Counted from the first letter of the stretch, positions 18,530-27,493 are shown. The stretch is DNA of 64,000 bases from an uncultured Bacteroides sp. (GCF_963678845.1 NZ_OY787468.1:248001-312000); one strand, 5' to 3'. Notes: generated by a model not told the origin, from the letters alone. Numbers and translations: made by a program.

Positions 18530-19609
18530 ATGCGTACACAAAGTAACAAAGTAAATTTCAATGGAGAAAATATTTATGTTGGAATTGATGTTCATCTAAA
18601 GAGTTGGGCAGTGACAATCTACACAGAACATTTGCATCATAAGACTTTTAGTCAGCCACCGGTTCCCATATTATTATGGAAATATCTGGATGAAAATTTT
18701 CCTGGTGGTAATTACTATTCTGCTTATGAAGCCGGATTCTGTGGATTTCATATTCACTTTGAACTGGAAAAGTTGAATATAAAAAATATAGTAGTCAATC
18801 CCGCTGACATACCGACCAGTCAAAAGGAACATGTGCATAAGAATGATTCTTGCGATAGCAAGAAAATAGCCCGTTCTCTGAGAGCTAAAGAACTCACCGG
18901 AATACATATTCCATTGATTGAGACCTTAGAAAATCGTTCTTTAGTTCGTTCTCGAGAAATCTTGGTCAAGGATCTGGTTCGTTTCAAACAGCGAATAAAG
19001 TCTTTTCTTTATTTTTATGGGATAGCCTATCCTCCTGAATTTGAAAAGTCATCTTGTCATTGGTCAAAACGCTTTCTTAAATGGTTAAAAGAAATATCCC
19101 TAAATACGCAAAATGGAAATGAAGCATTATCCCTATTAATAAGAGAAGTAGAACAACAGCGCCTTCTTTTATTAGAAGTGAATAAGAAAATTCATAGCTT
19201 GGCTATTTCTGATAAATATATTAAAGAGATGGAATTAATAAGAAGTGTCCCCGGAATAGGCTTGATTACAGGACTTACTTTTCTATTGGAAATAGAAAAT
19301 ATAGAGCGTTTTTCTAACACGGACAAGCTAGCCTGTTTTGTAGGAATAATACCGACTTGTCATTCGAGTGGAGAAACTAGTAATAATGGAGAAATGACCT
19401 TTAGAGGGCAAATCCATTTAAAGAAAGGTCTGATTGAAAGTGCTTGGGTTGCTTCAAGAATAGATCCAGCTCTAACACATAGCTTTATTAAGCTTTGCAA
19501 AAGAATGGAACCCAATAAGGCAATCATACGAATTGCGAGAAAGTTGTTAAACAGAATATATTATACTCTAAAAAAGGAACATAAATACGAATATGGAATG
19601 GTTAAATAA
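18530..19609 (+). CDS. IS110 family transposase (RuvC-like DEDD plus serine domain)
   Basis: The protein has 359 residues. The N-terminal RuvC-like domain has D20 in VGIDVHLKSW, E67 in AYEAGF, and D106 and D109 in NDSCDSKKIA, giving the DEDD set. The C-terminal Tnp20 domain starts at IRSVPGIGLITGL (about 237), with the serine motif HSSGE at 278-282. Length is normal and there are no internal stops, so the gene looks intact. Known IS110 members are programmed by a bridge RNA encoded in their noncoding ends; whether this one is can only be inferred from the folded flanks. Confidence 0.94.
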   Translation: MRTQSNKVNFNGENIYVGIDVHLKSWAVTIYTEHLHHKTFSQPPVPILLWKYLDENFPGGNYYSAYEAGFCGFHIHFELEKLNIKNIVVNPADIPTSQKEHVHKNDSCDSKKIARSLRAKELTGIHIPLIETLENRSLVRSREILVKDLVRFKQRIKSFLYFYGIAYPPEFEKSSCHWSKRFLKWLKEISLNTQNGNEALSLLIREVEQQRLLLLEVNKKIHSLAISDKYIKEMELIRSVPGIGLITGLTFLLEIENIERFSNTDKLACFVGIIPTCHSSGETSNNGEMTFRGQIHLKKGLIESAWVASRIDPALTHSFIKLCKRMEPNKAIIRIARKLLNRIYYTLKKEHKYEYGMVK

Positions 19610-19632
19610 TAATACCCATATAAAATCTGTAT

Positions 19633-19693
19633 AAAGAGTGACCGCTAGCCACTTCTTGCAGCTTTGCCTGCTTTGGCAGATTGCGGCCTCTTT
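19633..19693 (+). ncRNA. Candidate structured RNA at the right flank of the IS110 gene
   Basis: AAAGAG (19633-19638) pairs with CTCTTT (19688-19693), CCGC (19642-19645) with GCGG (19683-19686), and an inner TGCC/GGCA hairpin has a six-base loop. It begins 24 bases after the transposase stop. It could be part of a bridge RNA, or a terminator without a T-run. Confidence 0.35.
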
Positions 19694-19837
19694 CCTATTG
19701 AACTGAAAAGGATTATGTAGAAACTGAAAGAATCAGTTAGAACTACTTATAGAAGGTTGTTTTATATAGGAATTTACTAATTATTATTGAGACTAGAGAA
19801 ACATGTATAATAGGTTTTTCTAGCCATATAGCGATAT

Positions 19838-19963
19838 CTGTAACATAAAAAGAGGGGAAAATCATACAGACTGTCCCCTCAAAATGATGTTACAGCGTAA
19901 CGCAGGAAGTTTATTGCTGGCAAGTTGCTCCTCAGCAGAGCTTGTTTCCTCTTCAACTTCCTG
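19838..19963 (+). ncRNA. Candidate structured noncoding RNA, two adjacent folded blocks
   Basis: Block 1: CTGTAACAT (19838-19846) pairs with ATGTTACAG (19887-19895) around an inner GAGGGG/CCCCTC stem (19852-19857 with 19875-19880). Block 2: CAGGAAGTT (19903-19911) pairs with AACTTCCTG (19955-19963) around CAAG/CTTG and TGCT/AGCA stems. No T-run follows either block. The family is not recognised; the strand is a guess. Confidence 0.4.
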
Positions 19964-20030
19964 ATTACAAAGCTAATAAAAAGTATAATAAATATTAATA
20001 ATACTCTTATAATTTGGATTACAACATAGA

Positions 20031-20155
20031 AGCAGTGGCAGCAAAATAACACTTTTTCCGATTCTGAAAAATATATTTTGATAATTCCGCAAATTGCGGA
20101 TTTTTAAAAATTTTATTTCTGGAAAGGTAAATAAGGCTTTTTTCCTGCCACTGCT
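20031..20155 (+). repeat. Intergenic hairpin element, copy 2
   Basis: AGCAGTGGCAG (20031-20041) pairs with CTGCCACTGCT (20145-20155). The pairing continues inward past one mismatch with AAAA/TTTT. The enclosed core matches that of copy 1, in the same orientation. Inside it, CCGCAAATTGCGG is a 6-bp dyad. Confidence 0.75.
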
Positions 20156-20286
20156 ACCACCTAATTAATTCAGCACAAACAAAATACCTTTGTCAAGGCA
20201 ATAAAAATAAACCTTCGTTTTTATTTGCTGGAAATCATCTTTTCTAATTACTTTTGGCCGTACTTATTAAAAAAATAAAATATGAA

Positions 20287-21390
20287 ATGAAAAATGCAAC
20301 TTTACTTTTGTTATCATTTGTCCTGACTTTGTCAGGAAAAGCTGCCACTGCTAGTGATAGACTAGCGAAAAATAATAAAGCCTATCATTCTGCCTATTCC
20401 ACCAGGAGTGACGAAAATAAAGAAACTTCTCCAGGTATAAGTAAAGCCGGACATGTCAATCCTATTTTGCCAGGATTTCATGCTGATCCCGAAGTTTTGT
20501 ATTCACGCAAAACGGGTAAATATTACATTTACCCAACTACGGACGGAGTTGCAGGTTGGGGAGGACACTCTTTTAATGTATTCTCGTCTACAAATCTGAA
20601 AAAATGGAAAGATGAAGGCACTATTATTGATGTGAAAACCGATCAGGTAAAATGGGCCGATGGAAATGCATGGGCACCTTGCATTGAAGAAAAACGAATT
20701 AATGGAAAGTATAAATACTTCTTTTACTTTAGCGCTAACAGTAAAGAAGGAAAAGGGAAACAGATAGGTGTTGCCACATCTGATTCTCCTACCGGACCTT
20801 TTACAGATCTTGGACATCCAATTGTTACAACATCACCTGTTGGAAGAGGTCAACAGATAGATGTGGATGTATTTACCGATCCTAAATCTGGCAAGAGCTA
20901 TCTGTATTGGGGGAATGGTTACATGGCCGTGGCTGAACTTAATGAAGATATGACATCGCTGAAAGAAGGTACCACCGTTGTACTGACTCCTAAAGGTGGA
21001 ACTCTGGGTACTTATGCATTTCGCGAAGCATCTTATGTGTTTTATCGAAATGGATTGTATTATTTTCTTTGGTCGGTAGACGACACTGGCTCTCCTAACT
21101 ATCACGTTGCGTATGGAACAAGCAGTTCACCTACCGGTCCTATAGAAGTAGCTAAAGATCCCATTGTTTTGATACAAGATGCAAAGAATGAAATCTATGG
21201 CTCTGCACACAATTCTATACTACAAATTCCGGGAAAAGATGAATGTTACATTGTTTATCACCGCATCAATAAGAATTACCTGAATAAAGAAGATGGACCG
21301 GGTTACCACCGTGAAGTTTGCATTGATAGGATGATGTTTAATGAAGACGGAACGATACGACGGGTAATACCGACTAATAATAGGAAATAA
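20287..21390 (+). CDS. Secreted glycoside hydrolase family 43 protein
   Basis: This 367-residue enzyme is a five-bladed beta-propeller that should act on xylan or arabinan side chains (xylosidase or arabinofuranosidase). The start at 20287 gives the signal peptide MKNATLLLLSFVLTLSGKAA; an in-frame TTG at 20254 would add residues before it and is not needed. The catalytic base is D67 in FHADPEV, the modulating Asp lies in QQIDVDVFTD (about 192-194), and the catalytic acid is E247 in FREASY. There is no accessory domain. It converges with the GH5-GH43 gene, so the two are not co-transcribed but probably share a substrate. Confidence 0.93.
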   Translation: MKNATLLLLSFVLTLSGKAATASDRLAKNNKAYHSAYSTRSDENKETSPGISKAGHVNPILPGFHADPEVLYSRKTGKYYIYPTTDGVAGWGGHSFNVFSSTNLKKWKDEGTIIDVKTDQVKWADGNAWAPCIEEKRINGKYKYFFYFSANSKEGKGKQIGVATSDSPTGPFTDLGHPIVTTSPVGRGQQIDVDVFTDPKSGKSYLYWGNGYMAVAELNEDMTSLKEGTTVVLTPKGGTLGTYAFREASYVFYRNGLYYFLWSVDDTGSPNYHVAYGTSSSPTGPIEVAKDPIVLIQDAKNEIYGSAHNSILQIPGKDECYIVYHRINKNYLNKEDGPGYHREVCIDRMMFNEDGTIRRVIPTNNRK

Positions 21391-21410
21391 ATATATTATT
21401 CAATAAAAAA

Positions 21411-21458
21411 TGTTTGCTACTGGCAGCAATTGATTAAGACTGCTGTCAGTAGCAAACA
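21411..21458 (-). terminator. Terminator of the GH5-GH43 gene
   Basis: An 18-bp stem with one G-U pair (21411-21428 with 21441-21458) is followed on the minus strand by six T. It also lies 20 bases after the convergent GH43 gene, but has no T-run in that direction. Confidence 0.85.
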
Positions 21459-21497
21459 AAAATAAGAGATACTAATATAATCCTGAATCTAATTATG

Positions 21498-24400
21498 TCA
21501 TTTTACCATAACACATTTGTGTCCAACAACATAAACTCCGCGATTAAGTCCATCTAATGCATTTTTTCTTTGCACTTGTGAACGGAGCTTAACCCCTACC
21601 ATTGAATAGACATCTACAAGTTCATTACTGTTATCATTATCAATAACAGGGATGCCGACTGAAGATTCACCATCATTACTCAAATAAATATCCTTGATTT
21701 TTATTGGAGAACTGCCATACGACCAAATGCCGATAATGTAAAGATGTGAAGGATCACATTTGAGATCTGGAGTTTTACTTTTCGATAAATTAGAAAGATC
21801 AATAGCCACTTTTAACTTGTCTCCAATCTCGTTCATATAGCAATCTGTCCAATAATCTGAAGTATCAAACAAACGAAAAGAAGCTCCACACGTTTGTTTT
21901 TCAGCCAATTCCACTACAAGATATTTATAGTTTGAAAGATTTAACCCATTTGCATATCGCCAACCACCAAATCCATATTGTCCTGTAGTAAGCGTTTTAT
22001 TAGCTTCATCAAACAGGCCAGTCCCACAAATTGAAGAATTAAAAAGCTCACTTGTTAACGGGAACGTTTGGACATTCACTTGAAATTGACCACTTTGCGC
22101 ATTTCCTAGCAAATCTTTACAGCTGAAATTAATCGTTGCTACACCATCAGCTTTCGCTATAATTTGCCCATTTACTATCGTGATAATATTAGATGACGGA
22201 TTATTATAAATAGCTTTAGTTGTTACATCTTCGGTATGTCCATCCAAAAAATGTGCCGTAACTTTGAAATCCTTAGAGGTGCCAATCAATGCATTATATA
22301 TATCTTTTTCCACAGATATACCATCTATTGTCATTTGATTTTTGGTGTAGCCTACAAAAGAATGATCATAGAAAGTATCTTCTGTAAATTGTTTTTCAGT
22401 ACTAAACCAGTCAACATCAACATATCCACCAGTTTGGGATGTTGCATAATTAAAAATAGCAAATCTATTGCCTACAAAAACGGAAAGATTGTATTTCATG
22501 TTCAGCTCGTCACCAAACTTATTATAGGAAACATTATCTGTACTATAATAAAAGCTGGCCTTACTTGTACTGTAATTGGTTATTGCTCTCAAATAAATAA
22601 TTGAATCGCATGTTATTGACTGAGAGAAATTAGTTTTATTTCCGGTATTCATCATTACAAGCTTCTTTGCTCCTCCCGAAACGGTTATTCCAATATAAGC
22701 ATACGGATCCTGAAATACAGCTAAACCAGCGACATCACCCTCTTTCATATTCTGAACATCCATACGAATAGTACCGTAAGAATCTGTATTATTTGAATAA
22801 TATCCAAGGATTCGTTGTGTTAATGTATTACGAGCTCTTTGTAATGAATCAACAACATTTACCGTTTGTAAACGAAGACGGCCTGCTTTTTCAACCAATG
22901 ACCACTTTGAGTCGTCAGAATTGTGATTCCATTCCCATTGTGCACCTAATTTGTAATTACGAAAATTGTCATTGGTAGGTAATGCCTTCTTTATATAATC
23001 TTTTCCTACATTAGGCTTAGTATAAGTTGTAACACCGCTTCCATTTACACCTACAATAGGCCAATTATCGACCCAACTTACCGGTTGTAAACTTGGTAAT
23101 CGTCCATAAGCTCCTTTATCGGCAAAGAGCATAGTCCACCATTCGCCGGTTTGCGTTTGTATCAAGGCTCCCTGGTGAATGCGGTCGCTATTAAATACTT
23201 CTTTTTCATCATACGGCCCGAAAATTGAAGATGAACGGAAAGCAACCTGAGTGGCATAATAACCTCCGGTTGTGGAATAAATATAATAATAACCATTGAT
23301 TTTATACAGATGGCTTCCTTCTGTTGCGGAATTATCTATACCAGACGGTATGTTGCCGAATGTTATAGCCTGATCATTTATCACTTTAAAATTTGAATCA
23401 AGTTCGGCTATGTGTAACTTATTGATGCCATATACAATATAAATTTTGTCATTGTCATCAAAGAAAAGACCGGCATCATAGAAAGAAGATGACAATTTAG
23501 TCTTAGTCCATGGACCTTCAGGATTAGTGGCAGTTAGTAAATAGCTTCCTTCATCCAATGTATTAAAATGAAGGTAAAAAGTGCCTTTATGGTATTTCAG
23601 ACTACTTGCCCACTGTCCGTGACCATAACGGTTACAGCCGTCTAAGTTATAACAAGCAGTCGATTCTATTTTATCCAATGGGTTACTGCAGTATTCCCAG
23701 TTTACCAAATCATACGATTTTAATATAGTAGCACCAGGGAAGTTATGCATGGTCGTTGTTGACATATAGTAAACATCACCCACTCTTATCACATCCGGAT
23801 CTGGAAAATCACCAAAAATAACTGGATTACTAAATGTTCCGTTACCATTGTCGCTGCTTGAACTATTCACGAAATCTGGTCTCGGATAATTTTCTTGCGC
23901 ATATTCCTGATACCAATGAAATGTAGGCCAAGGGCATGCTTCCGGATCGTTCAGAAAAGTGATATTATTAGCTGTAGGCGCATTTGTGGAATCAAATTTA
24001 GCCATCAGTTCAGGTCCTGTAAAAATAAGCCAACTTACGTTACCGGCATTATCCGTAATCTTTTTGAAATTGGCACCAAACCCATCTCCTCCTGCTGTAC
24101 CAGTAATATCTTTACCCCATGAGGATTTATATTTTTCTGGTGCCCAGTCCATTTCTGTAATAACTATTGGTGCTAAATCGGCCACAGGTTTAACCTGGGT
24201 ATCCCATCCTTTCTGAAAATTAGCATAACCTTGTCCGCTATTAAACCAACCTGGATACACATGTACTGCATAACCGATATTGTCGCCTTTAATAGGATTG
24301 ACTGCGAATCCCTGATATAATGATTGATATCCTAAGCCTGGTATCCAAAGAATATTATCTGCACTGGCTCGTATTGTATCAACAATAGCCTGGAAATATG

Positions 24401-25055
24401 TTTTCAGGTTATCAAAATGACCTTGCGAACCTGCACCATAAGTACCGTCAGGACCAAGTATATTTACCGGCTCGTTCGCAAGTTCAAACATGATGTGTGG
24501 ATTGTTTTTCAATTTGGGATGTTGAGCTACATATCCCCACACTTTTATAAGGTATTGATTGTACGCATCGCCAACAGCAATCTTCTCAGGACAAACACCA
24601 GGAGGGCGCATTATGACATACAATCCTTTCGATATAGCATATTCAGCCATAGGGATAAACACCTTGTCGAGTGCAGTTTTAAACCTATCAAAGTTGAATG
24701 CTGAGATATCATTTTCACCAGTGACAGATATACCAGGAGTATTGGACCAGTATGGGTCCATATGCATACGAATAAAATTCGCTTTCCACCCGGCAGCCAT
24801 AATACCATTAATAAGACCTTTATTATAGCTAAGGCATCCTTCAACATCATAATTAGTCCAATATTTCCCCTGCTCGTTGAACCACGGAGAATAGGTCTGC
24901 GCAAAACCATGCAAATTTACTATATTACCATGCTGGTCTTTCAGATATTTACCTTCAACATGCAACTTAGGCATAGGCATTCCCTCCCACGCCAATATAT
25001 TAATAGATATTGCCAACAAGAAAAAAAATAAAAGTTTTTTTTTTGCATTTTTCAT
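21498..25055 (-). CDS. Secreted modular glycoside hydrolase, GH5 plus GH43 with C-terminal accessory domains
   Basis: The protein has 1185 residues. A signal peptide ends near residue 22. A GH5-type barrel covers about 30-390, with the acid Glu E195 in FELANEP and the nucleophile E301 in VITEMDW. A GH43 propeller covers about 405-690, with base D419 in FPDPDV and acid E579 in SATEGSHLY. A concanavalin-like sandwich typical of GH43 xylosidases runs about 700-890. A bacterial Ig-like segment follows at about 905-985, then a beta-rich domain to about 1140. The tail (ELVDVYSMVGVKL ... GVYVV) resembles Bacteroidota C-terminal sorting tails. Two different cutting activities on one chain fit attack on branched hemicellulose. 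The substrate is not proven. Confidence 0.9.
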   Translation of the reverse strand: MKNAKKKLLFFFLLAISINILAWEGMPMPKLHVEGKYLKDQHGNIVNLHGFAQTYSPWFNEQGKYWTNYDVEGCLSYNKGLINGIMAAGWKANFIRMHMDPYWSNTPGISVTGENDISAFNFDRFKTALDKVFIPMAEYAISKGLYVIMRPPGVCPEKIAVGDAYNQYLIKVWGYVAQHPKLKNNPHIMFELANEPVNILGPDGTYGAGSQGHFDNLKTYFQAIVDTIRASADNILWIPGLGYQSLYQGFAVNPIKGDNIGYAVHVYPGWFNSGQGYANFQKGWDTQVKPVADLAPIVITEMDWAPEKYKSSWGKDITGTAGGDGFGANFKKITDNAGNVSWLIFTGPELMAKFDSTNAPTANNITFLNDPEACPWPTFHWYQEYAQENYPRPDFVNSSSSDNGNGTFSNPVIFGDFPDPDVIRVGDVYYMSTTTMHNFPGATILKSYDLVNWEYCSNPLDKIESTACYNLDGCNRYGHGQWASSLKYHKGTFYLHFNTLDEGSYLLTATNPEGPWTKTKLSSSFYDAGLFFDDNDKIYIVYGINKLHIAELDSNFKVINDQAITFGNIPSGIDNSATEGSHLYKINGYYYIYSTTGGYYATQVAFRSSSIFGPYDEKEVFNSDRIHQGALIQTQTGEWWTMLFADKGAYGRLPSLQPVSWVDNWPIVGVNGSGVTTYTKPNVGKDYIKKALPTNDNFRNYKLGAQWEWNHNSDDSKWSLVEKAGRLRLQTVNVVDSLQRARNTLTQRILGYYSNNTDSYGTIRMDVQNMKEGDVAGLAVFQDPYAYIGITVSGGAKKLVMMNTGNKTNFSQSITCDSIIYLRAITNYSTSKASFYYSTDNVSYNKFGDELNMKYNLSVFVGNRFAIFNYATSQTGGYVDVDWFSTEKQFTEDTFYDHSFVGYTKNQMTIDGISVEKDIYNALIGTSKDFKVTAHFLDGHTEDVTTKAIYNNPSSNIITIVNGQIIAKADGVATINFSCKDLLGNAQSGQFQVNVQTFPLTSELFNSSICGTGLFDEANKTLTTGQYGFGGWRYANGLNLSNYKYLVVELAEKQTCGASFRLFDTSDYWTDCYMNEIGDKLKVAIDLSNLSKSKTPDLKCDPSHLYIIGIWSYGSSPIKIKDIYLSNDGESSVGIPVIDNDNSNELVDVYSMVGVKLRSQVQRKNALDGLNRGVYVVGHKCVMVK

Positions 25056-25103
25056 TTAACCATCAAATTTAAAATTAACATTTATATATTGAGATAACTG
25101 ATA

Positions 25104-25111
25104 CAAATTTA
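25104..25111 (-). promoter_or_regulatory. Putative -7 element of the GH5-GH43 gene
   Basis: Read on the minus strand this is TAAATTTG, fitting TAnnTTTG, 49 bases before the start. No -33 match was found. Confidence 0.4.
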
Positions 25112-25517
25112 TGAACAATGCAATAAATAAAGTAATTAAAATAACAGCACCGAACTTTAGGACTCTGTTCGAAGTAACTCCTATTCAATAATTATTTTAT
25201 AGTAGTTTGATAAAGGATGTGCTTTTCATAGTTTATAAACATCCAAACCTTTTGACACAAATTTAGTTAGTAATTATCCAAAGAGAACAACTTTATGTAA
25301 CACGTGTTTTTTCACTGATTACATTCTTTAATTATATGTTACAAAAAGCTATGCTCATATTACATAGATCACACATAATTGATTATTTATAAGAAAAGAA
25401 TAAGCAAGAACTACATGGAATGGGTGGAATGGATTGCGGGGAACAGCATTATAATACTGCTGTAGAAGAAGGAAACAATGGAATCGCTGACAGAAAAATA
25501 TTATTCCAAATATACTA

Positions 25518-25599
25518 ATAATCAGGGCCTGCTGAAAAAGGCCAGGCTACACTCAACATAGTATTGGTGTGGCTTGTTTTCTCAGCAGACCCTGATTAT
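25518..25599 (-). terminator. Long hairpin downstream of ispG
   Basis: Ten outer pairs (25518-25527 with 25590-25599), one mismatch and seven more pairs enclose a further 9-bp stem with G-U pairs. The whole 82-base block is therefore nearly one rod. It starts 26 bases after the ispG stop. The T-run is weak, so it may be an mRNA 3' stabiliser or a repeat rather than a simple terminator. Confidence 0.5.
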
Positions 25600-25625
25600 C
25601 AATCAAATAATTTATTAGTCTTTTT

Positions 25626-27470
25626 TTACTCTTTAGCCATATAATCCCCATTAGCCTTTATAAGTTCTATCAACTTTTCTACAGCTTCTTCTTCAGGGAT
25701 ATTTTTCTCAATGCATTCTTTCTTCTTATAAAGGCTCACCTTGCCACGGCCTGCACCAACATAACCATAGTCGGCATCTGCCATTTCACCGGGACCATTG
25801 ACAATGCAGCCCATGATTCCAATCTTTAGGCCGGTCAGGTGATTAGTCGCAGCTTTTACACGGGCAATGGTTGATTGCAAGTCAAAAAGTGTTCTTCCGC
25901 AGCCCGGACAGGAGATATACTCCGTCTTACTGGTACGAATACGGCCTGCCTGTAAGATGCCAAATGAAGTAGCATCTACTACGGCATGGTTTACACTGCC
26001 TTGATTAAAGATAAAGAGTCCGTCACAGAAGCCATCAAAAATAAGAGCACCCATGTCTGCGGCTGATTTAATCTGTAAGTCTTCTGCCTCATTCTCTGTA
26101 TAATACTGGAAAAAAACCACTGGATTCTGGCATCCTGCCGACATAAGTTGATGTACCAATGAACGATGCTCTCCTAATCGATTCTGGTGATTGCTTTGTG
26201 AAATGATAACGACGTTATTCATCGTCTTCAGGTCTTCTGCCAGCTCTTCAGTCAGAGCCATATATGGAAGGAAAAGAAAGTTCAGTGATGAATCCGATTT
26301 CTTTAGTTCTTCAATGCTGTTGAAGTTGAACGCCGGATAAGTGTTTTCTCTCCTATCCCACACATCTCCATCCAGAATATAACCAACACCCGACAAGAGA
26401 TGCTGAGGAAGTTCACGTCCGGCATAGATATAATCGGGGGTGAACTGTGGATCATAATCTGTTTTACCATCCATCCGGTCGGCAAGAACCACCGGTAGAT
26501 TCTCTCCTCCAATATTTTTCACGGCGAATGTCTTTCTACGAACTGGCGACAGATAATTAAAGCCTTCAGCTTCCACACCCGGAATATAAAGGTGATCGGC
26601 CCTGTTTACTACATAGTCCACCAGTTTTCTGGCTACTGGTATTTCGCATTCGGGATCTTCACTCAATGATACACGTATAGTATCGCCAATGCCATCAGAC
26701 AAAAGAGCACCAATGCCCAAAGCCGATTTTATCCGTCCGTCTTCTCCATCTCCTGCTTCGGTAACACCAAGATGAAGAGGGAAATCCATTCCTTCCTTTT
26801 CCATCGTTGTCACTAAAAGTCGTACGGTTCTTACCATTACTACTGTATTAGAAGCTTTAATAGAAATAACAACGGCTGTAAAATTCTCCTCCACACAAAT
26901 ACGCAGGAATTCCATGCACGATTCAACGATTCCTTCGGGAGTATCTCCGTAACGGCTCATAATACGATCGGACAGTGAGCCATGGTTTACCCCAATACGA
27001 ATAACAGTATAATTTTCTTTGCAGATATTCAGGAAAGGAACAAAACGCTCCCGAATTTTCTGTAATTCCTGAGCATATTCTTCGTCGGTATACTCAAACT
27101 TCTTGAAAGTACGAGCAGCATCAACATAATTACCGGGGTTGATTCTCACTTTCTCGGCATAACAGGCTGCCACATCGGCTACTTTAGGATTGAAGTGAAC
27201 ATCGGCAACCAAAGGAACCATGTATCCGGATTGACGAAGCGCAACATTTATATTCATCAAATTTTCCGCTTCTTTGATTCCCTGAGTAGTGAGCCGCACA
27301 TATTCTCCTCCGGCATCAACAATTCTTTTTGCCTGAGCCACACTTGCTTCCGTATCCTGTGTGGAAGTGTTTGTCATTGACTGTATACGGATAGGATTCT
27401 CTCCTCCCAGTGGAGTTCCTCCGATATTTACAACAGATGATTTACGACGGGAATAATTAAAATAGTCCAT
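25626..27470 (-). CDS. ispG: 4-hydroxy-3-methylbut-2-enyl diphosphate synthase, long form
   Basis: This is the penultimate enzyme of the MEP isoprenoid pathway, a [4Fe-4S] protein reducing MEcPP to HMBPP. It has 614 residues and carries the large central insertion seen in Bacteroidota, chlamydial and plant enzymes. Cluster cysteines are visible in SCPGCGRTLFD and GIMGCIVNGPGEM. The start at 27470 (MDYFNYSRRKSSVVNIGG) is chosen because the longer ATG at 27512 falls inside a perfect 16-bp hairpin and adds residues not usual for the family. It is the last gene of a minus-strand run with rpoN, a PAP2 protein, gcvH and purE. Confidence 0.95.
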   Translation of the reverse strand: MDYFNYSRRKSSVVNIGGTPLGGENPIRIQSMTNTSTQDTEASVAQAKRIVDAGGEYVRLTTQGIKEAENLMNINVALRQSGYMVPLVADVHFNPKVADVAACYAEKVRINPGNYVDAARTFKKFEYTDEEYAQELQKIRERFVPFLNICKENYTVIRIGVNHGSLSDRIMSRYGDTPEGIVESCMEFLRICVEENFTAVVISIKASNTVVMVRTVRLLVTTMEKEGMDFPLHLGVTEAGDGEDGRIKSALGIGALLSDGIGDTIRVSLSEDPECEIPVARKLVDYVVNRADHLYIPGVEAEGFNYLSPVRRKTFAVKNIGGENLPVVLADRMDGKTDYDPQFTPDYIYAGRELPQHLLSGVGYILDGDVWDRRENTYPAFNFNSIEELKKSDSSLNFLFLPYMALTEELAEDLKTMNNVVIISQSNHQNRLGEHRSLVHQLMSAGCQNPVVFFQYYTENEAEDLQIKSAADMGALIFDGFCDGLFIFNQGSVNHAVVDATSFGILQAGRIRTSKTEYISCPGCGRTLFDLQSTIARVKAATNHLTGLKIGIMGCIVNGPGEMADADYGYVGAGRGKVSLYKKKECIEKNIPEEEAVEKLIELIKANGDYMAKE

Positions 27471-27493
27471 TCTCTGATTAGGATTAATAGACA

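Larger units (their letters stand above)
18396..19693 (+). mobile_element. IS110-family insertion sequence (ends approximate)
   Basis: The element is defined by the transposase at 18530-19609 and by structured noncoding DNA on both sides. The left side has AGCAT/ATGCT (18396-18400 with 18442-18446) around an ATAGG/CCTAT hairpin (18411-18415 with 18424-18428). The right side has a branched hairpin at 19633-19693. IS110 elements lack terminal inverted repeats and leave little or no target duplication, so the true ends cannot be fixed from one copy. Confidence 0.45.
19610..20286. other. Structured intergenic region between the transposase and GH43 genes
   Basis: These 677 bases hold no supported protein gene. 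From left to right they contain a branched hairpin (19633-19693), a nested double hairpin (19838-19895), a second multi-stem hairpin (19903-19963) and the second intergenic hairpin element (20031-20155). The last 130 bases before the GH43 gene show no clear promoter match. Confidence 0.75.
25056..25625. other. Intergenic region between the GH5-GH43 gene and ispG
   Basis: These 570 bases hold a putative -7 element for the GH5-GH43 gene, a small ACAGCA/TGCTGT hairpin near 25442-25462, and the long hairpin at 25518-25599. No gene is supported. Confidence 0.7.

Noticed and set aside
19852..19880. Simple terminator for the transposase
   Set aside because: The GAGGGG/CCCCTC stem is 240 bases past the stop, lies inside a larger 9-bp stem and lacks a T-run.
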